Below, piece by piece: positions 9,570 to 20,031 of a DNA stretch of 21,147 nt. The notes under the pieces are model-generated. The model was not told the DNA's origin and made no database searches. It saw only the letters and a program-made list of their open reading frames with translations. Source of the DNA: Carex sylvatica (lineage: Eukaryota; Streptophyta; Magnoliopsida; Poales; Cyperaceae); the NCBI GenBank assembly GCA_964058845.1, contig CAXKVR010000678.1, forward strand, positions 1 through 21,147, in the 5' to 3' direction. The position numbers were made by a program, and so were the translations under genes. How positions within the stretch are numbered: the stretch's first letter is position 1; the number at the start of each line of letters is the position of its first letter.

Positions 9570-12500
9570 ATGACGTCGGAGGATGTGGTGGGGAAGAGCA
9601 CCGGCGAGACAGCTGTCTCTCGCATCGTGATTACGGAGGAATCCAAGGCGACACACGCGGTAGTCACCGTGTGCAAGTCTCTCTTCGCTGGTGGTGTCGC
9701 TGGTGCAGTGTAAGCTCTTTGCATTTTCCTTTTGTATCTCTCTGTTTTTTTTATATGAGTTGACTGGTGTTTTGTTTGTATGGTTTGTTCCTTTCCCTTT
9801 TCTGGTGGTATTGTTATTTTGGAGTTATGATATGATGAAAATTATTTTTCTTGAGGAAATGGAAAAGGGCAGTCAGAAATTGATTTTAATTTTTGGTTTA
9901 TTATTTGCTTGTTCAATATGTTGATATGTTATCGGCAGAATATCTCAAGTAGAGTTTTTCTGGATAAACTAGATTTTTTTTTTTTTTAAATAAGGTTCTC
10001 TTTGGCTAGTAATGGCAAACTTAGGTTTTGAGGGAATAAATACATAGTTTGGTAGTAACTGATGTAAATAATATTTCCAATATTCATGTCCTTCTTTTCA
10101 TTATGGAAGAATTGATTCTTGCTTCAACCCCCAAAAAAGCTTAAAAAGCTTTTTATTTTTATTTTTTAACAACAACAAGAGTCTTCATGTCCTTTTGTTA
10201 TTATATTATTTATTGATTGATATACCATATTTGGTATGCTTTTTATTATTAATCAACCCGTTCATGGTGCTTTATATAGAACCTGGCTTTCAAGATGATG
10301 TCATTTGTTAGGGATTGAAATGAAATTTAAGGTGATAGGTACACATCATGTAACAAATGGGATTTTGTGGAAAATAGTTCACGGAAGTTCTATCTAGTTG
10401 TGTCCAAAATTGTTACTTTTGTTTTGTGAGGTTGCTGCAAGGGCTTTCTGCCTTTTTATCTAGTTGTGTCCAAAATAGCTGTGTGCTGATTGGAGATTGA
10501 ATTTACCAAATGTTAGGTGCATAGACAAATATTAAAGTGTTAGTGCAGGGTCACTTATTGTCATTTAAGAGATCAAATTAAATTTGGCCGTCTTATAAGA
10601 AGGGACTCAATTATGGTATTCCTTGACCAAGTTGTCATTTCCCAACTAATTATATTTTTTGAAGATTGTAACCTATTTGGATATATTTGTTGTCTGGGCC
10701 TTTTGTGCTGTTTCCTTCTTTCTGTGTCACTTGCATTTGCATGTACTTTATTATCCTTTCTGATACTTAATTGCTCATTTATGTTGAGAAGTACTTTTCA
10801 CTTTGCAGAATTATTTGTTTTTCATTTTTGCCTGTAAAAGAACCAAATGGAAATATTCTGTATTTTTTTGTGTAGAAGTTTACTAAAACCAGTATTTAAT
10901 TTTGTAGGGGTGTATACGGGGTCGGGTTGGTCGGGTTGGTCGGGTTTTGTCTCGTTTTCAATTCGATAAGGAGTAGTCACTTTAAACAACACTATAATAA
11001 CATAAGTGAAGTTCTTAATATGAATCTAAAAATGACAAATATTCGTGCAATAGCATTCTATATAATCCAACACAATACATTTTTAACTAACAATAAAAAC
11101 ATCATACAGTAAACAACACTAAATATAATGATGAATTAACAAATTGTTTTAAGCAAAATAAAAGATAAATAAATTCAAGGATGCATAAGCATAATTCATT
11201 ATAAATTTATGTTGATTAAAAACATAATTTAGAGCTCCGAAAAATTATGATAGAGACAATATTCAGTTATATGCTGTCGGATTGAGACAATATTCAGTTA
11301 TATTTAGAGAATCCATAATCAATATGTATTTTTAGGGTTTATTGAAATTCAATCCACACCTAACCAAGTAAAATTTAAATCCGTTATTTTTCGGGTCAGG
11401 CAGGTTGATCGGGTCAGGGGGGTTGGTACACCCCTACAACTTTTTCATGTGCTTTTTTTATTTCAATGATATTTATAATGATTTTTTTTATGTACTAACC
11501 AATTTTTATATAAATGTTACATATAATAATCTTTTTCTTCAATCTAGGTCCCGTACTGCAGTAGCTCCACTTGAACGGCTAAAAATCTTGCTCCAGGTAT
11601 GAGCTCTCTCTCTCTCTCCCTCAATTTTTTGCAGTGGCTGCCAAATAAGTCCTTAACCTCTATAGCACAGTACATGTCAAGTCCTACATACTAAAAAAAA
11701 AAATCTCTCTCTCTCTCTGCACCCTCTTTTCATCCATCAATCTTATGACATTGTATCATTTCAGGTCCAAAATCCCCACAATATAAAGTACAATGGTACA
11801 ATTCAAGGCCTCAAGTACATTTGGAGAACTGAGGGGCTTAGAGGTCTTTTTAAGGGAAATGGTACCAATTGTGCCCGAATTGTACCAAATTCAGCTGTCA
11901 AATTCTTCAGCTATGAAGAAGCATGCAGGTTGCTTTTTGCTCCATATTTCCAATGTAAACTTCTTTTTTTACACCTTGATTATTATTTCCTAGAGAAATC
12001 ACTAATTCCTCATTCCTATTGCCACTTGTTCTGGTACTTAATTTTGGCAGAGGGATTTTGTGGCTTTATCGAAGGAAGACAGGAAATGGTGCGTAACCGG
12101 TAACTCTGGTTTTTCTGATTTAATGTTGTATTTTTTATAATGCAACATATCTTCATTTCCTTAGGAAACTAAGATTTTTAGAATTCTCTATTTACATTTC
12201 TAAATGTTTCTTATATAGAGCGTAAGATATCCGTTGCATTTATATCCTAGAAGATAATGCAATTAACACATCTTTCACTAGTCCTTTTTTCTCCCTTTAC
12301 CAACCGATTGTGTGAATTTTAGTTTAGTTTGCTTAATCAATGGTAGATTTTAACACTTGTTATATAATAATGAAATTGGAAAACTAATGTTATGTGAAAT
12401 TAAAATAATACAAGTTTCACCATGTAAGAGGCCATATGTTTGACTTCATTAATAACTGCAGAGGATGCTCAACTGACTCCAGTGTTGCGGCTTGGTGCCG

Positions 12501-13028
12501 GTGCATGTGCTGGTATAATAGCTATGTCTGCCACTTATCCCATGGACATGGTTCGTGGCCGGATTACGGTCCAGGTAACACTTTTTAAAATTTCTTGCAG
12601 CCCTTCACAATCAATCCTAGTTCAGGTAAGAAGATGCTTGTCACCATGTGATCTTTTCTTGACCTGTTGGGGCTACTTGTCCCGAGTTGAGGTTTTCTGA
12701 AGTTAGTTGAGATCCAAACTTTAGAGTGTTGTGTAGCTGGTCCTATCAATACCTGCATGTCAGGTTTAGCATCTTTATGTAAAGCATTTAACACCCACTG
12801 CATACTGGTACTGGGCATTATGGTATCCCTTCTGAATTTGTTGTACTTAGTGGATTGCTTAATCTTTTTGTATTTATGGCTGTTACTTTATGCTGTTTGC
12901 ATATTTTACAGACTGAGAAGTCACCATACCAGTACAGAGGCATGTTTCATGCATTAAGCACTGTGTACAGAGAAGAAGGCTTCCGTGCTCTCTATAGAGG
13001 CTGGCTTCCTTCTGTTATTGGAGTGGTA

Positions 13029-13064
<36 letters not shown>

Positions 13065-14792
13065 TTTAAACTTCAAGTTCCTAATCCAATTCAGGATGTT
13101 GATTTTAATCTGCATTACAAATTGTTCAGGTGTATAATAAATTGATTACAATGAATCTTGTGTGGTGTTTTTTTTTTTCTCTGCCATCGTCATCTTAAGG
13201 TGAACTGGAATTGAATTTTAATTTTTATTATTACTGCTAAAGTTCAATTGTGACATGGCACAGGAATCATTTATAGGATTGTCAGAACTCTTGGAACAAT
13301 AATTGATCATTTGTGAATCAAGGATGTTGCAACATTTCTTGTGATGCATCTTTTTGAAACAACTAAAAGAATGAAAACATCTATTCCCTTCTTTCCTCTT
13401 CCTTCTCTCTTTCTTTTTTTCTCCTTTTGTTTTTTTTTAAGGTAAAAGTAACTCTGTTTAAAAGGTTCAACCGAACAGTATGTTAGTATACTAGTTTGTG
13501 GTAAGAATCAATCATTACTCTCTACTATTCATTTTGGTGCAGATTCCGTATGTGGGGCTAAACTTTGCTGTTTATGAGACACTTAAAGACTGGCTACTGC
13601 AGTCAAAACCCTTCGGATTAGTTAACGAGGATGCAAAGGAGTTGGGGGTGGCAACGAAGCTGGGATGTGGGGCCGCTGCTGGCACAGTGGGCCAGACAGT
13701 GGCATACCCTCTCGATGTGGTCCGTCGGCGCATGCAAATGGTCGGCTGGAATCATGCTGCCTCCATTGTCACTGCTGGGGCCCACGGTAAGGAGCAGCCC
13801 CTCCAGTACTCTGGCATGGTTGATGCGTTCAGGAAGACAGTTCGCCATGAGGGGTTCGGCGCTCTGTACAAGGGCCTTATTCCTAACTCTGTCAAGGTAT
13901 TTTAATTAACTTCTTTGATTTTGTGGGATTAAATTCAGGAATTCTGATAAGTGGTAAGAAGAGTAACAGTTCAAACTTGGTGGACTACGTGTACATCTTT
14001 ATTACAACTTGAGTAGCTACACTGCATGAGTACTAGAGGAAAATACCATGGCAATGCACAGAAAGCGCTTTTAGTTTGGAAACAAAATGATTTCATAGAA
14101 TACCAGAGAAACAGCAACATCTAATTTCCATTTGGATATTCTTAGAAGAGTTCCATTCTGCTGCCATAGAATCCCAATTTAGTGAGATGCACCAAGTTGC
14201 ATACGGTGCAATTAGGTTGCTGATATACTGGCCCCATGCATTGGGACTTATCTGTCACTGTCCCAATGCTACAATGATATTGGGTCAAGGCAGTAGGTGT
14301 GAACTTTCGAATAGAGTTCTGCTGTATATTATGGTAATTTGCTAAGCACATGAGCTTGCAATGATGCCTTGCGTTAATGTTATATTTTTAAGGTACTTCA
14401 GCACAATTATGGGCTATGGTTATGGCATTTTCAAAATAAGGTTTGGTCTTGTAATAGGCTACTAGGTGCCCATAGATGGTTAAACTTGAAAATATAAGTT
14501 GAGTTTTGAACTCATATAGCCCTACATGATAATAGCCTTTGAGTTTTCAAGAAACAATTCGGAAGTTTGAGATGTGAGTTAAGATGTATGTGTCAAGATT
14601 TAGAATAACTTCCAATGTTCTAGATATGAATTTAATGAAAAGCTATTCAGTGCAAAATTATGGATGTTGAATATGAGGTCGACTGATAGGGCTTTCTACT
14701 ATGTTCAGGTTGTCCCATCAATTGCAATTGCTTTCGTGACATACGAATGTGTAAAGGATATGCTTGGTGTAGAGATGAGAATATCGGATTAA
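9570..14792 (+). CDS. ADNT1: Mitochondrial adenine nucleotide transporter, ADNT1-type carrier
   Basis: Eight exons join in frame: 9570-9709, 11548-11596, 11765-11928, 12051-12088, 12462-12574, 12912-13025, 13543-13896 and 14709-14792 (TAA). All borders are GT/AG and the product has 351 residues. It is a three-repeat mitochondrial carrier with signatures PLERLK (54-59), PMDMVR (157-162) and PLDVVR (262-267), one per repeat, each at the end of the first helix of its repeat. Further landmarks are FAGGVAGAVSRTAVAPLER, MSATYPMDMVRGR and the C-terminus GVEMRISD. From memory of the family this matches Arabidopsis ADNT1 along its length, which exchanges AMP or ADP for ATP at the inner mitochondrial membrane. 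There is no cleavable presequence, as is normal for carriers. Exon 4 is only 38 nt. Intron 1 (1838 bp) holds an inserted element; introns 2 and 6 begin with CT repeats. No key residue is missing. Confidence 0.95.
10391..10476. repeat. 20-bp direct repeat in ADNT1 intron 1
   Basis: TATCTAGTTGTGTCCAAAAT occurs at 10391-10410 and exactly again at 10457-10476, 66 bp apart. It is a local duplication in the intron with no evident function. Confidence 0.7.
10905..11436. mobile_element. MITE-like element with TAGGGGTGTA termini in ADNT1 intron 1 (532 bp)
   Basis: The left end TAGGGGTGTATAC is mirrored by GTACACCCCTA at the right end, and the match extends outward by TTG/CAA. Next to the left end the unit GGTCGGGTT is repeated about three times. 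Next to the right end related GGGTCAGG / GATCGGGTCAGG units lie in the same orientation. Inside, a 20-bp repeat starting GAGACAATATTC occurs at 11253-11272 and 11284-11303. TAGGGGTG-type ends with CGGGTT-rich subterminal repeats are common in plant non-autonomous hAT-like elements. No target duplication could be recognised, so the class is tentative. It is non-coding and is removed with the intron. Confidence 0.65.
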
Positions 14793-15060
14793 AGGATAAA
14801 AGCATGGCTTGTTATTTTTGTAGGGTTCTGACTCCTAGCTTTGTAGGTGGTGCGGTAATTTAAAAAGAACTTGTAGAAGGGAAGGTTGGAGACCTTCTCT
14901 AATTTGTGTTGATAATAGTCAACAATTTGTTTAATTTGTGTTGATAATAGTCAACAATTTGTTTTAAGTTGTATTTGCAGCTGGGCAGCGTCTTGCTGTG
15001 GCTATTCACAATAAAAATAAATTAATTAATTGGCTTGCAGTTATTTTTTTATGGATCTGT
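14793..15060 (+). other. ADNT1 3' untranslated region
   Basis: The sequence after the stop codon runs to a likely polyadenylation region around AATAAAAATAAATTA (15011-15025), an AATAAA-like signal. It contains a perfect 32-bp tandem duplication at 14901-14964. The true cleavage site is not visible. Confidence 0.5.
14901..14964. repeat. Perfect 2 x 32-bp tandem duplication in the ADNT1 3' UTR
   Basis: Positions 14901-14932 and 14933-14964 are identical. Each unit starts AATTTGTGTTGATAATAG and ends CAATTTGTTT. Zero mismatches suggest a recent slippage or duplication event. It would be transcribed as part of the 3' UTR. Confidence 0.85.
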
Positions 15061-15124
15061 TTCAGTATTCTATGTAGATTGTAGAGACCAGAAATCTGGT
15101 TCCAGATGGAAATATATCTTCTGT

Positions 15125-15300
15125 TCTATTCAAAAAATTTCATGCACGATGATTAATACAAGTACCTATGGGCTTTCGACCAAAAAAAAATTCCATGTGC
15201 GGATCTTAATGAAGAAAAAAATTTCATGCATGAATCTCAAGGAAGATCAACTGCTGTAATTGGAATAACAGATTCCTGTTATTCCTTTTGAATAACAGAA
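15125..15300. repeat. Degenerate repeats and a 10-bp-stem palindrome between ADNT1 and a MITE
   Basis: Three related pieces, AAAAATTTCATGCACGA, AAAATTCCATGTGCGGATCT and AAAATTTCATGCATGAATCT, follow one another at about 15131, 15185 and 15219. Then GGAATAACAG (15262-15271) and CTGTTATTCC (15276-15285) form a perfect inverted pair with a 4-base loop, and GAATAACAG is repeated at 15290-15298. This kind of AATAACAG/CTGTTATT palindrome is seen in plant MITE ends, but no matching partner element was found here. Confidence 0.5.
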
Positions 15301-15321
15301 AATTTATTACTGTTTCAGGTA

Positions 15322-15664
15322 TAGGGGTGGAAAGTGCAAACAGATTGGATACGAATTGGATAGTGATAAAGCCATATTCGTATCTGTTTTTATTTTTTAG
15401 ATACGGATATGGATCGGATATTAGACGAATAGTAGATATATACCATATATGGATATGCATATCATATATCGGATATCCATAGATATATACATAAATGCTT
15501 TCATAAAATATACTAAACTATATGGTATATATCTACTATTTGCATACGGATAATTATAATTCAAAACTATATACGTATTTACACAGATATTCGGATATCA
15601 AATATCCGTATCTAATTTTGGATCCGGATACGGTCGAATATTATCCGATCCGTTTGCACCCCTA
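15322..15664. mobile_element. Foldback MITE with TAGGGGTG termini (343 bp)
   Basis: The left end TAGGGGTG and the right end CACCCCTA are inverted, and both are followed inward by GCAAAC(A/G)GAT and GGATA motifs. Flanks carry a 10-base direct repeat with one mismatch: GTTTCAGGTA (15312-15321) and GTTTCAGATA (15665-15674). Counted as GTTTCAGG/GTTTCAGA it fits the 8-bp hAT duplication. The interior is a long imperfect palindrome. A perfect 22-base inverted pair lies at 15428-15449 and 15519-15540, separated by a 69-base loop, and GATACGGATAT / ATATCCGTATC pairs flank it. There is no coding potential. It is a non-autonomous element, most likely hAT-like. Confidence 0.78.
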
Positions 15665-16712
15665 GTTTCAGATATGGAAGAACTTTGCCGTGTTATTTTT
15701 CTGTCTGCTTTTATGTTAAAGGTTCCAAAATAAAGGTATAAAAATCAGCACATGCAATTATCTATTCTAATTTGGCCATGTCAAGGCTGATTATGTTCTA
15801 AATTTATTCGTTTTCTATAAGCTGGTTATGCAAGTGCATCCTATGCTACATTTTTTCTAGAATATCAAAACATCTTAATTATGGTTGCATCTGTTTAGGA
15901 ATCACAACAGCTGCTGCCGTCTTGTTGTGAACGAAATGTCTCTTCTTCTTTTTTCTTTTTTTTCTTCTTCAAATGGACTAGTTGGATATTGTCCTCGGGT
16001 GTAAAGATAATGAAAACATAAAATAACTTTTTTCATGTGATCATTTTGCTGTTCCTTAATTGTAAGACATGCAAAATCTGAACATCGTATATTGTTGTTT
16101 AAACATCCAATACGCTGGTGTCCTCATGCTAACTTGTGGACGAAGTAAAAACTCTCACAAGGTAACCATCAGACCATCACCTTGTAAAGTGTCACTTAAC
16201 CATCAAAATCATTCAAGAACCATTCATATCTATTTACATTAAAATGTGCAACGCAGAAACACATGAAAAAACAGGTAAAGCAATTCGAATTTAGTGGAAA
16301 CTAGAGGTTTTTAAGAAAGTCAATCAGTACCGAGGGTCCTGAAATCCTGTAGACTGTCAGAAAAAATCCAGCCAGAAAAACAAAATAGGAAATTGCCAGT
16401 TTGATCAGGATCTTGATGATTAAAGCAGACACACCTATTTTAGCTCCCTGATTATTAGACCAGAAAATAAATTGAAAAGAAAAACAAGATAATGTACCTC
16501 CTGCTTTTGACTCTATGCAATAGGTTTGGAACTCCACCTAAATATAATTGCAAGTAACTACAACACAATAATATGTCAACACAGATAAAATCTAAATGTG
16601 CAGAAAGAAAAAAGAGGAAAGATTTGTCATGCATTACACAACAATTTTCATTTATATATACTGAGGCAACCTGAAAGACTAAACTTCTACCTTAAAATGA
16701 AATTTACTGAAA
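15665..16712. other. Convergent intergenic region and 3' flank of the CIP1-like gene
   Basis: No gene is recognised. The right part, from about 16300, must include the 3' untranslated region of the minus-strand CIP1-like gene. A minus-strand open frame at about 16301-16537 lacks any recognisable family feature and is probably UTR or chance. A small inverted pair (ACAAGGT / ACCTTGT) lies near 16157-16187. Poly-pyrimidine runs occur at about 15940-15970. Confidence 0.5.
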
Positions 16713-19700
16713 CTAACGCCGAGTTCGTTTGGAAATTGCAATGAGAATATTGCAATTCTCACGGTAGTACTCGATCGCCATGCAAAGCTGCCTGATCACC
16801 TCCTTTTTTTCTTCGTCTTTCAAGTTTATCTCCATTTCCTCCTCCTTGATCCTTCTCTCCAGTTCCACCAATCTAGTCTTCATTTTTTCCTTCTCAGAAT
16901 GTTCTTCATCCAAATTCTTTTTCAAAAATTTTAACTCCTCATTAAGCTCCAGAACCCGTGAAACAAAACTGGAGAACCTCTCATCAAAAATTGATTTCAG
17001 TTCTTTGATTCTATTTCCTAAGGCTGAGATCCCAACCTTTGCATTTTGCTCTGTTTCTACAAGGTGGTTTTCAAGATAATTGAGTCTAGCTATCATTTTT
17101 GACATTTTCCCCTCGAGATCTCGCACTTTCAAGTTTAGACCCTCAACCATCTTCTTGGAGTTCTCCTCTTTGTATCTACACTCGGTTTCAGTGACTTTCA
17201 GCTTTTGATTTGACAGCCTGAGCTGCACCTCGAGAGCTTGAAGTTGAACATTCAATTTTGCAGTTTCACCCTCTGAAAGTGCAAGCTTTCCTTTTTGCTC
17301 CAAACAGGTTTCTTCCAATTTTTTTCTCTCTCTATTTTGTTCTGTGCTGAGAGACTCTAGTGCAGTAATATGCACCATGGAATCCACGTATGCATCTCTC
17401 AATTCTTTGCAACTAGATACTAACTCTCCAAAGTAATAACCTAGATCATCTACACAGGCTTCTTGATTGACAATTTTGCCCCTCAACCTCTCCTCCCCAT
17501 TCTTACCCAAAACTTGGTTTTCGAGGCATTTCTCAAAAATTAATTTCACCTCCTCTTCTACTTTCAACTTCTCAGTAGATAGATTCACAATCTCCCCTTG
17601 AAGTTCTAAATTTTCAAATCTTGCTTCTTCCAAACCTCTCTCCACCTGCCGCAATTTCACTTCCACTCCTTCTTTCTCTTCTTGCAATACTTTCAGCTTG
17701 TCTCTCAAATCATCTATTCCATGGTCCAACTCAGATCTGATGGCATTCAACTTGTCTCTCTCATCTGTCAAACCCTGCAACTCCACTTCCCTCTTTTCTA
17801 CAACATTTGCAAGCAAAATATTTTCGTTCTCTTTTATTTCTAGAATTTGTTTCAACTCTGTCTTCTCTGTTGATTCTCTTTCTAGCTTCGCATTTAGATC
17901 ACCATTGGCATCACACAACTTCTCTCTCTCATCCTTCAGCTGCTCACATTTTAGAGTAAGTTCACTTACGATGCTCTCTTCTTCTTGCAGTTTACTACAT
18001 AATCGCTCTATCTCCTCTTGCATATTCTTATGTTCTCTCTCTACACTCACCAATTTGCCACTCAACTCTTCTATACTTGTATTAGCTCTTTCGAACACAA
18101 GTTTCAAACTCTCTCTATCTTCCTTTGCTTCCTTTAGTTCACACAAAAGCCCAGAATTTGTCGATATTAGCACTTCCTTCTCAATATTTGCATCATTCAG
18201 TTGCCGGTTCAGATCAGCCTCTAGCTGGTTCTTTTCCTCCATTTTCTGGTTCAAATCTGACACCTCATCTCTCAACTGATCCATTTCAAAATTTGAAATA
18301 TGCACAAATTTCTCATTTTCCTCACGAATTACTCTCAACCGTTCATGCAATGCCCCATTGTCATTTTCAAGGGTCTCCATCATATCCAAGTTTTTCTTCA
18401 AATTTGAAATCACCAAATTTTTTTCCCCCAATTCTTCTTTTAATTGTAAGGTCTCATTTTTCAGCTGATCATTTTTAATTTCAGAAACCTCCAATGTTTT
18501 CTCGACCTGGCTCAACTGGCTGAACGCCTCCTGTTTTTCTACTTTTAGCACCTCATTCTCATCAGAAGCTGTCTCCAGTGAGTTTTTCAAGTTTGAAATA
18601 ACTGATTCCTTTTCCTCTGCCTCCTTTTCCAATTTCAAAATCTGTTGTCTAGCCTCCTTACTTTCTAATTTCAGCATCTCATTTTCTCCACAAACGCTCT
18701 CAATTTCTTTTCTCAAATTCAAAACAACTGATTCTTTTTCCATTGACTCCTTTTTATATTTCAAAATCTCTTGTCTAGCCTCCTTATTTTCTAATTTCAG
18801 CATCGCATTTTCTCCACAAACTCTCTCAATTTCTTTTCTCAAATTCGAAACAACTGATTCTTTTTCCTCTGCCTCCCTTCTAAATTTCAAAATATCTTGT
18901 CTAGCCTCCTTATTTTCTAATTTCAGAATCTCATTTTCTCCACCAACACTCTCAACTTCTTTTTTCAATTTCGAAATAACAAATTCTTTTTCCTCCATTT
19001 CTTTTTCAAAGTTGCTAATATCTTGTTTAACCATTTTGTTTTCTAATTTTAGTGCCTCATTCTCTCCAGAAACACTCTCTAGTTTGTTACCCAAATTTCT
19101 AATTAGAGCATCTTTCTCCTCCAATTTAGCCATGAGAGGGGCAGTTTCGTCCAAATCTGAATCCGAAGAATCAGAGCTGGATGAACTGTGCTTCAACTTG
19201 AGATCGCCATTTCCTCTCTCTTTGGGACTAATCTTGTTCTTCAATTTACCAATCAAATGGTCATAGTTATGGTACAAGGCTTGGTAACCACTATGAAATT
19301 CTTTTATGAGAGAAGACAGTTCTGATTTATCAACTGAATCAAGGGAATAATCTTGATGAGTACTGGTGTCATCCCCTATAAGCTTCAGTATTTTATCCAA
19401 ATTCTTCTCCATTTCTGAAAAGAAAACAATAATCAAAGGTGTTATTTACAACAGCAATAATTAATTTTCATTTCATCGACATAGTATTCATCTTTTAGCA
19501 CAATTAATTGTAGCTAATAATGGTTAGGTTACAAGACCAGCATGAACTGATTCATGCCAACTGCGAGATGAGTGCTTTAAGATACTCATTATTCTCTTTT
19601 ATTGTATCCTTTCATATTTTGTCTTGCTTGTTCCCTACATTTTTTCAGTTCAATGGCAAAGTTATGTAAGATAGAATAGGATCAGGCTGAGGCTGAGGTT

Positions 19701-20031
19701 TAGTTCTATAATCGAGGGCTACAAAAAGGCTTAATTGGAGTTACGATGCCATTAAGACAAACCAATACAGTAGTTCTGTTCATGAAAAGCAATCATAGGT
19801 TTCTAAAGTTACAAAAAAGATTAGCAGGTGTTTAAGAAGTGTTATCAAGACTAAATGCAATAACATCTTACATAAATTACAGGTTTTGTAAATTTAAAAT
19901 ATCAGAGTAAATTTCTCAAAGATTGAAGAGTAGTTACCCTTTTTCTTTTCCAGTACATCAGAACTATCAGAATGAACATTGGTCCCCACAATGGACGACA
20001 AAAAGTGCTCGATTCGGTGCTTCCTTGTCAT
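16713..20031 (-). CDS. COP1-interactive protein 1-like (NAB-like head, long coiled coil)
   Basis: Two coding exons on the minus strand, 20031-19938 and 19414-16713 (stop TAG), give 931 residues. The borders are AAAAAGG|GTAACT and TTTTCTTTTCAG|AAATGG, and the codon split over the junction gives Glu32. Exon 1 encodes MTRKHRIEHFLSS. After the junction come MEKNLDKILKLI and SSLIKEFHSGYQALYHNYDHL, which resemble the N-terminus of Arabidopsis CIP1 and the second half of the NAB actin-binding domain, without its WWW motif. A Ser/Asp-rich linker (about 107-121) follows, then a nearly unbroken heptad coiled coil to the end, including five 42-residue repeats (about 130-339). The C-terminus has KKEVIRQLCMAIEYYREN, also typical of this family. 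By family knowledge CIP1 binds the COP1 light-signalling protein; a cytoskeletal role is plausible but inferred. Low-complexity coiled coil makes orthology uncertain. A mere myosin-like name would be misleading, as there is no motor domain. Confidence 0.87.
18492..19121 (-). repeat. Five tandem 126-bp units coding a 42-residue coiled-coil repeat
   Basis: Inside exon 2 of the CIP1-like gene the nucleotide period is 126. For example CTAGCCTCCTTA(T/C)TTTCTAAT starts at 18649, 18775 and 18901. In protein the unit starts EEKESVVSNLRKEIE, continues with CGENEMLKLENKEARQ and ends ILKFKKEA. Forty-two residues are exactly six heptads, so expansion keeps the coiled-coil register. The middle three copies are most alike and the outer two are more diverged, suggesting growth from the middle. 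Confidence 0.85.

Noticed and set aside
9458..9763. Open frame overlapping ADNT1 exon 1
   Set aside because: It begins at a TTG, not an ATG, and overlaps the real coding frame; it reads into intron 1.
13618..13909. Open frames on both strands over ADNT1 exon 7
   Set aside because: They are shadows of the GC-richer coding exon, whose own frame encodes the third carrier repeat.
15224..15482. Open frames on both strands over the MITE at 15322
   Set aside because: They come from palindromic transposon sequence, with no protein family features.
16301..16537. 78-residue minus-strand open frame downstream of the CIP1-like gene
   Set aside because: It has no recognisable family feature, lies where the 3' untranslated region is expected, and could not be linked by splicing because the upstream frame has its own stop.
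16780..19266. Plus-strand serine-rich open frames opposite the CIP1-like exon
   Set aside because: They are antisense shadows of a Glu/Lys/Leu-rich coiled coil, which yields Ser/Phe-rich reading on the other strand.
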